In this document: piece by piece, positions 11,817-64,000 of the stretch
Numbering within the stretch: position 1 is the stretch's first letter
Layout of the letters: every line of letters begins with the position of its first letter
NCBI GenBank assembly: GCA_963662155.1
Contig: OY759274.1
Location: 35,876,795-35,940,794 of the forward strand
From: Lamellibrachia columna
Lineage: Eukaryota > Annelida > Polychaeta > Sabellida > Siboglinidae
Reading direction: 5' to 3'
DNA length: 64,000 nt
The notes under the pieces: model-generated
The model's database searches: none
What the model saw: only the letters and a program-made list of their open reading frames with translations
Told to the model about the DNA's origin: nothing
Program-made: the position numbers and the translations under genes

Positions 11817-12480
11817 CTCGAGGTGGTGCCAGTCTAGTGTAGAACAGACATGTTTTTATTTGGAGCTGAGAGACATGATTATGATTTTGCAAGATGTATT
11901 TTTAGTTAACTAATTTTGAAATTATGATTTTAAATTTTAATGTGCTGCAAAGAAACAATGTGTAATCAATGGACTGCTACGTTGGAGTATTCTGACAGAA
12001 CTGGTGCAAAACCAGACCTGATTTAGAGTCTGTTGTTTTCATAAAACTGCCATTTACAACATATTTTGTCTTCTAGTCTTATATGTCTGCAATATTTTAT
12101 GTTGGTAAACTTGTGAAATCATACATGTTTTGTTACAATCTATTAGGTTATTCTCGATGAGACGGCTATGCTGGCTGTAAAGACGAGAGCTATTGATACA
12201 TCAGTAAATATAACCAACAATCTTCTCTTTTAAAGAACTCTTGTTGGCACTATTTTTAGATGTTATCAGAAACTTATCACTACGTATCCTGCGTTGCTAT
12301 GCATCACACATACTAGATTTTCTATTGCTCGATCCTCGCAATGGCAGATGTGAATTAAATTTTCTTCAGATATGGTTTTCTTGTACCAGTTAATCATATT
12401 TGCATTATATATGCATAGGATTTGGATGCGCTAACTCTAATTTATCTATTTCATGCAACAAAAAATAAAAAAACTGTTTT
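11817..12480 (+). other. GEMIN8 3' untranslated region (probable)
   Basis: AT-rich sequence after the stop codon. An AATAAA at 12464-12469 is a candidate polyadenylation signal. No other gene is seen up to MCTS1. Confidence 0.4.
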
Positions 12481-13200
12481 CTAAATACTTGCAATTAACA
12501 AAAGCCACCATTGAATGGAAAACAAATCGGAATCCATTAAAAATACAGCAAATATTTTATTAACACATCTAATGTTTGTGCATGAATTATGCACAAACAC
12601 ACTGACATATTCTGGACACAATTGATATTAAAGAGAGCTTTAGGAATATCATCAATGTCATTAAATAACTTTCTTTTATGACATGTTGATATTTTCAACT
12701 CTATTCGGTTTATTGACAATAATTACACAATTATTTTATGGCTCTATATTTGACGTTAACCTATTTTTCTTATACATTCTCATACTATACTGAAAGATCT
12801 TTCCTCAATTCGATTTTTGGTTGTTTCGTTTCAGATTCATTGACCAATAAAGTATCGACTATCACTATGTCTATGACATGCACTTACGCACCATTTTATA
12901 AAGCGAACGACGCATATTACTTATGCTGTTCACACACTACAGGTTTGAGCACCAACGAATCTTAATCGCAAGGGCTCAATCAATCGAGGCGGGACGTATT
13001 TGTGAATGTAAAAACGAATACTGATCTGTTCCCAGATATTTTAGCCGTTTCGAACGACAGACAGCTTGTGCAGCCATCTGGCGACTGTATAAACATTAAA
13101 TCGTAAAGTTGACAGCCGGCATCTGCGACAAAAAGTATTCTATATCCAATTTGGCCAGATAGATACGATACTTTGAAATATACTGCACAGGACAAGCGAA
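12481..13200. other. GEMIN8-MCTS1 intergenic region
   Basis: No coding exon recognised. It must hold the MCTS1 promoter and 5' UTR, but I see no TATA box at a sensible place. Confidence 0.4.
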
Positions 13201-13211
13201 ATGTTCAAAAA
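13201..13211 (+). CDS. MCTS1: MCTS1 coding exon 1 (11 coding nt)
   Basis: ATGTTCAAAAA is followed by donor GTATGT at 13212. Joined to the G at 16502 it gives MFKKF, the conserved start. The untranslated start of this exon lies upstream. Confidence 0.92.
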
Positions 13212-16200
13212 GTATGTATGGTCTTCAACTTTTCGTGTATATGGTATTATTAAACACGGCGGTACACAGTTAAATTGAAACAAGCGTGTCGGTTTTCGGG
13301 CGATAATACAAGATTTAACAAGATTGCCATCTCGAACAACAAGTTCCAGATGGCAAGTGGACAAGGAAGCCATTGGCTTATCGAGAGTCCAACAATTTTC
13401 TCATCTATGTGTAGCCCGCCCTTATCAGATATCTGTCAATTCTATTTTTAAACATATTCACTCTACTAGCATTAACACAATCATTTGGCAGTTTGTTCCA
13501 TTCATTTATCACCCTCTGGCTCTGTGAGAAAGAGTACTTTCTCATGTCCAACCTACACTGCTCCTTAACTAATGCTGCTTTGTGTCCTCTGGTTCTACTG
13601 CCTTCTTTAAGTTTGAAGAACATATTCCTATCAACATCCTCATAACCGTTCACTATTTTAAACACTTCTATTTGGTCTCCTCTTAGTCTCCTGGTCTCTA
13701 ATGTTGTCAAACCACATTGTAATAAGCGACTTTCGTAACTAAGGTCTCTTAATCCTGGAATCATCTTAGTTGCTCTTCGTTGTATTCTTTCTAGCTTATC
13801 TATGTCTTTTTTACGATATGGCCTCCATGCTTGAATACAATATTCCAAATGTGGTCTAACTATTGCTTTGTACAGGGGTACAATTAGATGTTTCTCCTTA
13901 TACGTGATAGTTCTCCTAATTAGCCCTAGAATTTGATTTCCTTTCGAAGCAGCAATCCCACATTGCTCTGAAACTTTCATGTCAGCATTAAATGTTACTC
14001 CTAAATCCTTTTCTTGTGTGGTTCTACCTAGTACAGCATCCCCCATTTTATATTCCTCGTCCATATTTCCATGTCCTATGTGTATACATTTACACTTCCC
14101 AAAATTGAATAACATTTGCCATTTTTCTGACCATTTAACAAATTTTTCTAGATCATCCTGTAAACTTTGTTTATGTGTATCATTAGTAATGTTTGCTTCT
14201 TTCCATTCTGAAGGAACTATTCCTTCTTCTAGTGACAAGTTAAATAAGTTTGCAAGTGGTGTACTAATTTGATCAACAATTTCCTTTAGCAGTTTTGGTG
14301 GTATCCCATCAACTCCAGGTGATTTATTATCTTTCATCTTCTTAATTTTCTTTGCTATCATTTCAGGAGTTACAAATAACTGCCCTAAATGTTCTGATTT
14401 ATTGCCCTCAAATTTAGTCAATGGAACTGGAAGTGAGCTGATATCTTCTGTGGTCAAAACTGAGCTGAAATACTCATTCAGGACCTCTGCCATTTGGAAC
14501 CCATCTGAAATTATGTTTTCACTGTTGTTTTCCAGTGGTCCGACCTTATCTCGAACTTTCAGTTTACTCCTTACATAAGCATAGAAACTCTTGCTGTCAT
14601 TTTTTATATTACCTGCCAATTTTTGTTCAAAGGTTCTTTTAGATTTTCTAATTTCAGTTGTAGCTAGGTTAAGTGCCTCTTTGTAGTTTGTGTAGTCTTC
14701 TATATTTCCAGTGTGTTTATAGACCTTCCACAGCATCTGTTTGTGAGCAATTTTTCTAATAGCTTCTTTTGACAGGTGTTTTTTCCTGGATCTTTTCCCT
14801 TGTTTTCTTAATGGAATAAATTTCTCAATAATGCCCTCAATCTCATATTTTAAACAAGTCCAGCATTCTGTTGCTGTCTTGTTCTTCAGCAAGTTATTCC
14901 AATCTATATTCATCACTTTATATTTGCCTTTGTTAAAGTTCCTCCTCCATTGTTTTTTATATGTATTCCCTGTTTTTACTTTTATATTAAAATGGATTTG
15001 GTTATGGTCACTTGAACCCAAAGGTTCGTGTACTTTAACATTGTCAACTAATTCATTTTGAGAAGACAAAATTAAATCTAACACATTCCCACCTCTGGTT
15101 GGTTCCAAGACATGTTGAGTAAGGAAACAATCCTGTGTTAGAAGTAGAAACTGATGGTTGTCACCTCCAGCACTCTCTAATGATTCCCATTGTATATGGC
15201 CATGGTTAAAATCACCCATTATAACACATTCTCCCTTGCTCACCTCCCTTATCGCCTTTTGTAATTTTACATCTTCTTCTTGTCCTATGTTAGGACTACG
15301 ATAAACTACTCCTATTGTTAATGTTGAGTTCCTGGTAACTATGTTACACCAAATTGCTTCCACACTATCTGCTTCACTTTTCAGTGTAATTTCATATGCT
15401 TGGATAGATTCTTTAATATACAAAATTACTCCACCTCCCCTTCTTTCTCGTCTATCCTTCCTAAACATTACATAGCCTGTCAGTGCTAACTCAGCATCTA
15501 CTATATCTTCATTTGCCCATGATTCTGTGATGCCTATTACATGAGGATCAATATCTGCTACCATAATGTCTAACTCACTTTTTTTATTTACTATGCTCCT
15601 GGCATTTAAGCATACACATTTAAGTTCATTGTCTGAAATTATTGGTGAACATTTCTTTGGATGTGTATTTGTAGTAGTACTCCTTTGAGTTTTCTCTGTC
15701 AGTTCCCCCCTGCGCATCTAGTTTAAATAATCTATGGTACCTGTGCCCTCGTCGACAACTCTGACAAACTCACACGCAAGAACTGCAGCGCCCTTCCCTG
15801 TCAGATGAAGTCCATCTCTCATGAAAAAGTCACCTCTTCCCACAAAGTTTAACCACATGTCTACGAAGCCTACTCCCTCCTCCATACATACCTTCTGTAC
15901 CTGTGTGTTGATCGCCATCCTTCTACAGTTCCTATATTCCTCACCCCTGCCTCCCATTATTGGTAATATCCCCGACAATACGATCTGCCCAACTCGTGCC
16001 TCTTTAAGTGTCTTGATCAACCTCCTGTAAGGCGACACTGCATGGCAAATAATTTCTATTGATTATTATAGAAAATTAATGTGCCACTTATGCGACAGTA
16101 GTTGGTTTTAGTTTGTTTATTATTTATCATACCGTAACTCAACTAGTAAACTCAACTAGTAAAACTACCACATACTAACCCTGCTACATATATTTTCCTT

Positions 16201-19200
16201 GACATAGATTTGTTCATATGCATACAGTACTATCATCAAGAAACAGAAGACAAAGAAATAATTTATCAGTAAGTTCATCTAATATTGGGCACTAATGAAT
16301 AATGAAAAGCCTACACTACAGGATATAACTAGTATAAGAGGGATTTCTTATAAGGCTATAAAACCTATATAAAAATGCTCCTGGAGTCCTGTTCTAGCCT
16401 TCCATGCCAGTACTAACAATCAGACTTTTTTATTTGTGGATTATCGCACTGACCTCCTATTTACAGACAAACTAACTATAGCCATAATTCACTGATTGCA
16501 GGTTTGACGAGAAGGAGCATGTATCAGGTGTCAACAATATAAAATCGTCAATACAAAGAGGTATCCGTGCGAAGCTGTTGGAACAGTTCCCCTACCTGAG
16601 CGACTACCTCGATCAGATCATACACAAGAAGGACCCTCTTAGGATAGCCAAATGGTAAGAGGACGTCTCTTTGTAATCAGTATTTGAAACTTTAAAAAAT
16701 CAACCAGAAAACAACAGTTGTTAGCACGTTGATCTGTGAGCTGAGAACCTGTTATATAATAAGTGTTTTTTTTCCAGTGTTTTATTTTTTTTAAATTTGC
16801 AGTCGTACTGATTACCATCATCTTGTTTACAGGCGTTTCTAATGAGGGACACTGGGGCAGATAGAATTGCCATTTGCCGAGTGTGTAGCTCTAACGAACA
16901 TGGTTTAGATTTATTGTAACTTGCATAATTTGTAATTAATGTCCATTACCGTATATAATTGTAGTTGGATTTTTAGTATGCTGTAAGTGTGATTGAGTTT
17001 TTATGACGCTGGGTAATTTACAGTTGTAATTTTACCCAGTACTGGTAGTGATGGTACATGTAAATCATTACAAGTACCATGCAGATTACAATAGCAGACA
17101 ATTGTATTGGTGGCAATGACTTTGTTGTACTGCTCCCATTTCACAGCCAACAGGGGTGTGGGGGTTTATATTTAATAGAACCGATTATGGCTAATGACTC
17201 TGTTTAATAGTAAGCAAGACCACCCAACAATTCCAATTTACACATCAATTTATTATAACAAATACAATCTCAACATCTGTTAAAATAGATGCCTTATAAA
17301 ATAGTTGCAGCTAAGTAAAATTTAGAGAATCTTAAAGTGTATGATAACCAACCAAGAGAGTGCTATCTGAACACCTGCTACCCTAACATGTACCCTGCTG
17401 AAGAGCCTTCCTCGCAACCACCGACCTAAAACCCACCTGGAAGAAGACCTCGATCCTCCTGTGTCAACCCTTTTTATACCTGGTGACCCCCTTACATGTG
17501 ATTACTTTTAATGATGTAATCCTCCATGCCCTCTACTGGGTAAATAAATTCTGTGTGGTGCCCTCTGGTGCATAAAATACATATATTCACCCTACAACAA
17601 CATGATGCTTAAACTTATTTCTTTCTGGTAATCCTTTTTAGTATGGAAATTTTTTCTTTCTTATTAGTATGTTTTTTACTTTTTCAGCCATGAGCACATT
17701 GAGATACTGGTTGGCAAAGATGGAGAACTACTCTTCTACAAGCAGCGGGATGGACCGTACTTCCCAACACTGAGACTGCTGCACAAATGTAAGGACTCTA
17801 ACAGTACTTCTCAAAACTGACTTTGATATACATGTTGAAATTATTATTTTGACATATCTAAAACTTGTTTTTATAATGTGTAGAAATTTACGCCATCTTT
17901 ACTTGTCAAAGCGACTTCATCAGTACTAATGTCATCGGATGACGTCATCATACACGTGAGGAAGTTCGTAATTGTCCTTGTCTTGGTTGATCACTGCCTT
18001 GGTCTTGCATATTCATATGGCCTCTTTCACATGTCTTCTCCTGTGTGACTCCCTGTCTACCACTTTTACTCCATCCCAGTATATGAGGTGGTTTTTGGTG
18101 GTTGTGTGGTCTGTGAGGGCAGACTTGTTGGTGGTGGACTGCGACCAGTTCTTTTTGCACCTCGTATATTTTTCTTTTTGTGCATTCTCTACATCTTTTT
18201 TGTGTTCATTTAGTCTGGTCTTAAACAATCTCCATCTCTCCTATGTAGGCTGTGCCACAATTCGTACACATTATTTGGTAGACTAGTTTACCATTCTTCC
18301 GGTTCTACTTTGTCCTTTGGGTGTTCCAACAGACGTCTCAGTGTTTTATATAGTTTATGCTGCATGTTAAATTGTTAATTATTTGATCATGCCATTGAAT
18401 GCAGCACATCACCTGGCTTTATTGAGAGTTCTTTTTTCAGATGTTCCACCTTTCACGCAAATGTTTCCTTATGCAATTGTTGCAATGTTTTGTGTCTTTA
18501 GAAAGGCATCCTTGTTTTGTTTGCCTAGATCCGTTCATGCTGCCCAAGATGCAAGTAGACAAGGGAGCAATCCGCTTCATCTTGAGTGGTGCAAATATCA
18601 TGTGTCCTGGACTGACATCCCCTGGAGCAAAGATGACAAATGTGGCATCGGACACTGTGGTTGTATCCTTTCTGCAAGCTTTACTGCCGTTTTTCTTCGT
18701 CTCTTGATTCTACACCGTCGGCATAATCTTAATTTTCAGGATATAAGTGGGAGCAAATGCGTGTAGGAAGGTAGAGGGAAAATATGAGTAAAGTTTAATA
18801 TTTACTTACTTAAGCTCTTTATCGGTTAAGTAAAACCACAATAAAGTTTAAAAGGAAAGTTTTAAGAACATGTTTGCCATGGAGATGTTTGCCATGGCAC
18901 TGACTGAGCATTAAAAACATAGGCTGCAAGTTTGTGAGAACAATTGGGTGCAGAGAATTACAGGATCACAGAGGGTGGATAAGGTTGGGATGCAGTTGAG
19001 CTTAAGAGGAAGAATTGAAAGAAGCTGGATGATGTGGGTGGGTCACTTGTCATGGATGGAGGTGGGCCGACTACCAAGAGCGGAGGCAGTGAAACAGCCT
19101 GCAGGAAAGGGGATGGGCCACATTTACAATATGAAAAGTGTAAGAAATTTAGAGGGTGAGAAAAGTGGAGGAAAAAATTTGGAATAGAGATCAGTGGGAA

Positions 19201-20098
19201 AGACGCTAAAGCAGTGCAGGTATAGAAAAAACTAATTGACCATTTAAAGGGAACTTGAGGAAACAAGACCTACTGTATTGCTACTGTTGTGGACTGTACA
19301 CATTCAGTACCAGTAATACTCAAATGTGAGTGATGGCCATAAGCCAACATCGAATGTGTATTTTCCTTAATTCAGTTTCCAGGCTGTAACGGCAGAAGGC
19401 AAGGAGAATGCACTCGCTGTGGGTGTCACCAAAATGTCAGCGGAAAAGATGTAAGTGCGCAGGCATCTCGTGAGAATCTGGACTACATCCTTCTAGTATG
19501 AAAATTTATATCTGTTGTGAAGTTTTGGCAATAGGTGTAGTTGACAAGTACATATATAATACAGTGTCATAGTTACTGATGTGTAATTGACCACCCTATT
19601 ATTTGCCAGCTTCCGTATTCATTGCTAACACATCCTCAAATACTGTTAATCATTTATTGAACAGCACTATATTCATTTATTGAACAGCACTATATTTTTC
19701 TCTCAACCGTGGTTTCATTATTAGCAAACTCATGTCATACATTATAAATAATGTCTATTGTACGACATCAGAAAATAAAATGGATTACACACGCACTTAC
19801 CTGTGTAAAACAACCTCTTTCGGAAATATAAAATATTTTATGATCAATTTCAAAATCTACCAGTTTCAGGCATTGCAGTGATGTCACAAACATATCGCAA
19901 TGACGCACAAACACGACCTGCAACTGTTGTTTTATTCTTAGCCGATAGGTGTTGTACATGTTGTGAATATTGTCTTTTTTCTGTTATTTCAGTAACATGT
20001 CTTTATTGTGTTGTAGCCGTGATGTCAACAAAGGCATTGGCGTAGAGACGATACACTATCTAAACGACGGACTGTGGCATATGAAGTCTGTTGAATAA
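13201..20098 (+). CDS. MCTS1: MCTS1, PUA-domain translation factor (6 coding exons)
   Basis: Exons 13201-13211, 16502-16654, 17688-17788, 18529-18662, 19383-19450 and 20017-20098 give 549 nt, 182 residues (human 181), with all introns GT-AG. MCTS1 pairs with DENR on the 40S subunit to promote re-initiation and recycling of tRNA after termination. The N-terminal domain reads [53 protein letters not shown] and [18 protein letters not shown]. The PUA domain (about residues 92-171) has [36 protein letters not shown] and [20 protein letters not shown]. The start is fixed by exon 1 encoding MFKK just before the donor, as in other animals. It is intact, with no sign of a processed copy. Confidence 0.97.
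13405..15717 (-). pseudogene. CR1-like ORF2: endonuclease plus gutted reverse transcriptase
   Basis: An open frame of 770 residues. The APE-type endonuclease is complete by motif: [55 protein letters not shown]. The reverse transcriptase starts normally ([17 protein letters not shown]), but just after EWKEAN the sequence jumps to [20 protein letters not shown]. This drops about 230 residues including motif A, motif B and FADD, which the sibling copy at 24.5 kb keeps. The frame stays open across the deletion. The C-terminal part ([34 protein letters not shown]) is typical. It cannot reverse transcribe, but the endonuclease could fold. Confidence 0.85.
15718..16038 (-). pseudogene. CR1-like ORF1, C-terminal esterase-like part
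   Basis: A 106-residue frame with [37 protein letters not shown] and [11 protein letters not shown]. The spacing of the LSGILP, NF and DGLHL blocks is that of the SGNH-hydrolase-like domain found in ORF1 of CR1/L2-type elements; the Asp and His of DGLHL would be the catalytic pair. The N-terminal part is lost. It ends in TAG directly abutting the ORF2 ATG in the same frame. Confidence 0.65.
16502..16654 (+). CDS. MCTS1: MCTS1 coding exon 2
   Basis: Acceptor ...CTGATTGCAG ends at 16501, donor GTAAGA at 16655, phase 2 in and out. Encodes FDEKEHVSG to RIAK. Confidence 0.95.
16655..17687 (+). other. MCTS1 intron 2
   Basis: No exon or recognisable mobile element found. Confidence 0.4.
17688..17788 (+). 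CDS. MCTS1: MCTS1 coding exon 3
   Basis: Acceptor TTTTTCAG ends at 17687, donor GTAAGG at 17789. Encodes [20 protein letters not shown] to LRLLHK. Confidence 0.95.
17890..18365 (-). mobile_element. Penelope-like element fragment with GIY-YIG domain
   Basis: On the minus strand, across frameshifts, the sequence reads [17 protein letters not shown] (the GIY-YIG core of Penelope endonucleases with its Cys pair), then [40 protein letters not shown] and [16 protein letters not shown], the usual order in the C-terminal endonuclease. The reverse transcriptase part is missing. It sits antisense in MCTS1 intron 3. Confidence 0.8.
18529..18662 (+). CDS. MCTS1: MCTS1 coding exon 4 (start of PUA domain)
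   Basis: Acceptor TTTGCCTAG ends at 18528, donor GTATCC at 18663. Encodes [20 protein letters not shown] to ASDTVV. Confidence 0.95.
18948..19240 (+). mobile_element. LINE 3' end fragment in MCTS1 intron 4
   Basis: Reads [20 protein letters not shown] and [11 protein letters not shown], the post-polymerase tail of ORF2 of a LINE (the W-x-GH-x-x-R/W-M motif). It is similar to the fragments at 45880-46400 and 58330-58575, and is degenerate. Confidence 0.55.
19383..19450 (+). CDS. MCTS1: MCTS1 coding exon 5
   Basis: Acceptor CAGTTTCCAG ends at 19382, donor GTAAGT at 19451. Encodes [20 protein letters not shown] and the following EK. Confidence 0.95.
20017..20098 (+). CDS. MCTS1: MCTS1 coding exon 6, C-terminus
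   Basis: Acceptor GTGTTGTAG ends at 20016, stop TAA at 20096-20098. Encodes [20 protein letters not shown] and HMKSVE. Confidence 0.95.
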
Positions 20099-20563
20099 CA
20101 GTGAACCGGTCCAACTGTCTGCATCATTGATGAAATATTGTTGTTTATCTGTGTTGTTAAAAGAATGCTAATTTGGGTTGCGTATGCACTTCTCAAACAT
20201 TGCGTTCATGCACCTCCTGTATATCACAGGACCTGCATGAATCGTAATTACTCAATGTCAATAATATAGACATTTATTTTAACATACTGTCCATGAAGAT
20301 CACTATTGATGAAATAATATTTTGATTTGTATACCAAGCAAGATAAATTGTACTTAGTCATTCTACAAGTAATAATACATTATTTAACATTTCTTTTTTT
20401 AATATCTGTATTTTGTCATTCATAAAATGTCACGTGTATGCTTAAAAAAATTACGCTCTTATAAATAGTAACTTGTTTTCAGATATACCCTACATTAAGC
20501 TTTTAATTATGAAATATTAATTATTTGTATGCAGTGATGAGTCATGTATACGGTCTTGCTCTG

Positions 20564-20569
20564 AATAAA
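20564..20569 (+). terminator. Candidate MCTS1 polyadenylation signal
   Basis: AATAAA about 465 nt after the stop codon, with further AATAAA-type hexamers near 20630. No competing gene lies between. Confidence 0.5.
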
Positions 20570-20599
20570 TCCTTGATTCAGGTTGTGAATGTGCCGTTA

Positions 20600-21538
20600 T
20601 TTGTAGACTTTACGAATGTTCAACATAAATAATAAATAAAACAGTGCCTAAGAGTTGTGCCTAGTGTAATTGTTTATAGTGTTTCTATTGCAAGAGGTCA
20701 CTCTGCATATTATGATCTTGGACAGTTTCAGAAGATAATATGTGAGTATACTTTTTAGCACATTGACAACATAGTCCAAGTGGATGTTGCGCAGTTTCAG
20801 AAGTTTTTTACACATAAAACGTTGATATTGACAGCAAATGGAAAATCAACTGTGGTCTGAACCTTTTTTCCGTTGTGCTCTAGTTCTAAGTTATGCTGCA
20901 TTCGTGGAACCACTGTTCTTGGCGCGCGCAACGGCTCGTCGCTTGTGGTGGGAGCAGGCATTATTGTCAACTGAACAATTTAATGAAAATGGCTTGATGT
21001 AACAATAGTATCACTTCACTTGCATGATAGTGAATTTCGACGTTTTGGTTTTGCTAGAGTGTACTTATTTTATTTCATGTTATACAAGCATGAGAAAACT
21101 ACATTCTTGTCGGAATACATTATATATAACTTAATTAATATAAGTTTCGAACGTTATTGCATATCACGCGTTACGTCAGCTGTGAACAAGACATGCTATC
21201 CCACCACGTTTCTCCGAACCCGTATTCTCGAAATACCTATTCACTATTGAGTACAGCTAGGCGACTGTTATTTCGAGAATACGAGTCCTAAAAAGTGAAG
21301 AGACGCAACGCGGCGCTCGAAGTCGTCTGCCGTTCCATTGCAAACTTCGTGGTAACCACTGTTGACGTCATCACTAACGTAGTAGCTGCGTGGCGGTTGT
21401 ACGAATGTGTTAGACGTAATACTGGGACCATTAATGCCGGTTTTCCTACAGTCATCCTACTGACACGTAGTTGTCAAGTCTGATGTGTGCAGGTCATCGT
21501 AGTATTTTGTAGATACGTTCATTATTTTTGATCTTACA
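20600..21538. other. MCTS1-CEP135 intergenic region, probable CEP135 promoter
   Basis: No exon seen before 21539. CGTATTCTCGAAATA at 21221-21235 is repeated in perfect inverted form at 21269-21283 with a 33-bp spacer. Each arm contains TTC-nn-GAA, the core of a heat-shock-element dimer. Regulatory meaning is inference. Confidence 0.4.
21221..21283. repeat. 15-bp perfect inverted repeat upstream of CEP135
   Basis: Arms CGTATTCTCGAAATA (21221-21235) and TATTTCGAGAATACG (21269-21283), loop 33 nt. It lies about 250 bp before the candidate CEP135 exon 1. Confidence 0.85.

Positions 21539-64000
<42,462 letters not shown>

Larger units (their letters stand above)
13309..16040 (-). mobile_element. 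CR1-like LINE, copy 1, in MCTS1 intron 1
   Basis: The element is inserted antisense to MCTS1. It carries the end of ORF1, a long ORF2 with an internal deletion, and a 3' end that finishes in repeats of TTAAATCTTGT. It is 5'-truncated inside ORF1 near 16040, as is usual for target-primed insertion. A sibling copy with a different deletion lies at 24543-26606, and shorter 3' ends occur at 43945-44408 and about 61440-61580. Confidence 0.9.

Overview
This is a gene-bearing piece of an animal nuclear genome. All three recognisable genes are on the + strand and split by GT-AG introns: GEMIN8 (8378-11816), MCTS1 (13201-20098) and a CEP135 centriole gene that starts near 21.5 kb and runs off the right edge. 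The host is most likely a marine invertebrate. The gene set is generic for animals, the non-LTR elements (CR1-like, jockey/L2-like, Penelope-like) and tRNA-derived SINEs are of common invertebrate types, and the introns are AT-rich and full of minisatellites. I cannot name the species or separate a non-vertebrate deuterostome from a lophotrochozoan.

Layout. 1-1214: no gene seen. 1223-2560: Tol2-like non-autonomous hAT element with an 8-bp target duplication. 2606-7569: a 2.4-2.5 kb block carrying a dead LINE (PHD-type ORF1 plus reverse transcriptase), present as two near-identical tandem copies. 8378-11816: GEMIN8, whose second intron holds a SINE-derived 78-bp array and an inverted-repeat element. 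13201-20098: MCTS1, complete at 182 residues; its first coding exon is 11 nt, and intron 1 holds a CR1-like LINE with an ORF1 fragment and an internally deleted ORF2. A Penelope-like fragment sits in intron 3. 21539-64000: CEP135, of which 21 exons join in one open frame of 987 codons. The C-terminal part, roughly 230 residues by comparison with the human protein recalled from memory, lies beyond the window.

Gemin8 acts in the SMN complex (snRNP assembly), MCTS1 in translation re-initiation and ribosome recycling with DENR, and CEP135 in centriole cartwheel and triplet assembly. They share no pathway.

The most interesting signal is in the CEP135 introns. Three of them (after 42105, 47913 and 62160) begin with a minisatellite whose unit is the exon's own 3' end plus the 5' splice site, so the gene carries about 14, 16 and at least 75 tandem copies of a donor site. 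Other arrays grew from different segments of one SINE family or from one point in a LINE 3' end. A second strong signal is a stop-containing exon at 31793 after the exon that ends at the same boundary where, as I recall, human CEP135 branches into its short isoform CEP135mini. A GC-AG intron at 61207 is also supported by frame.
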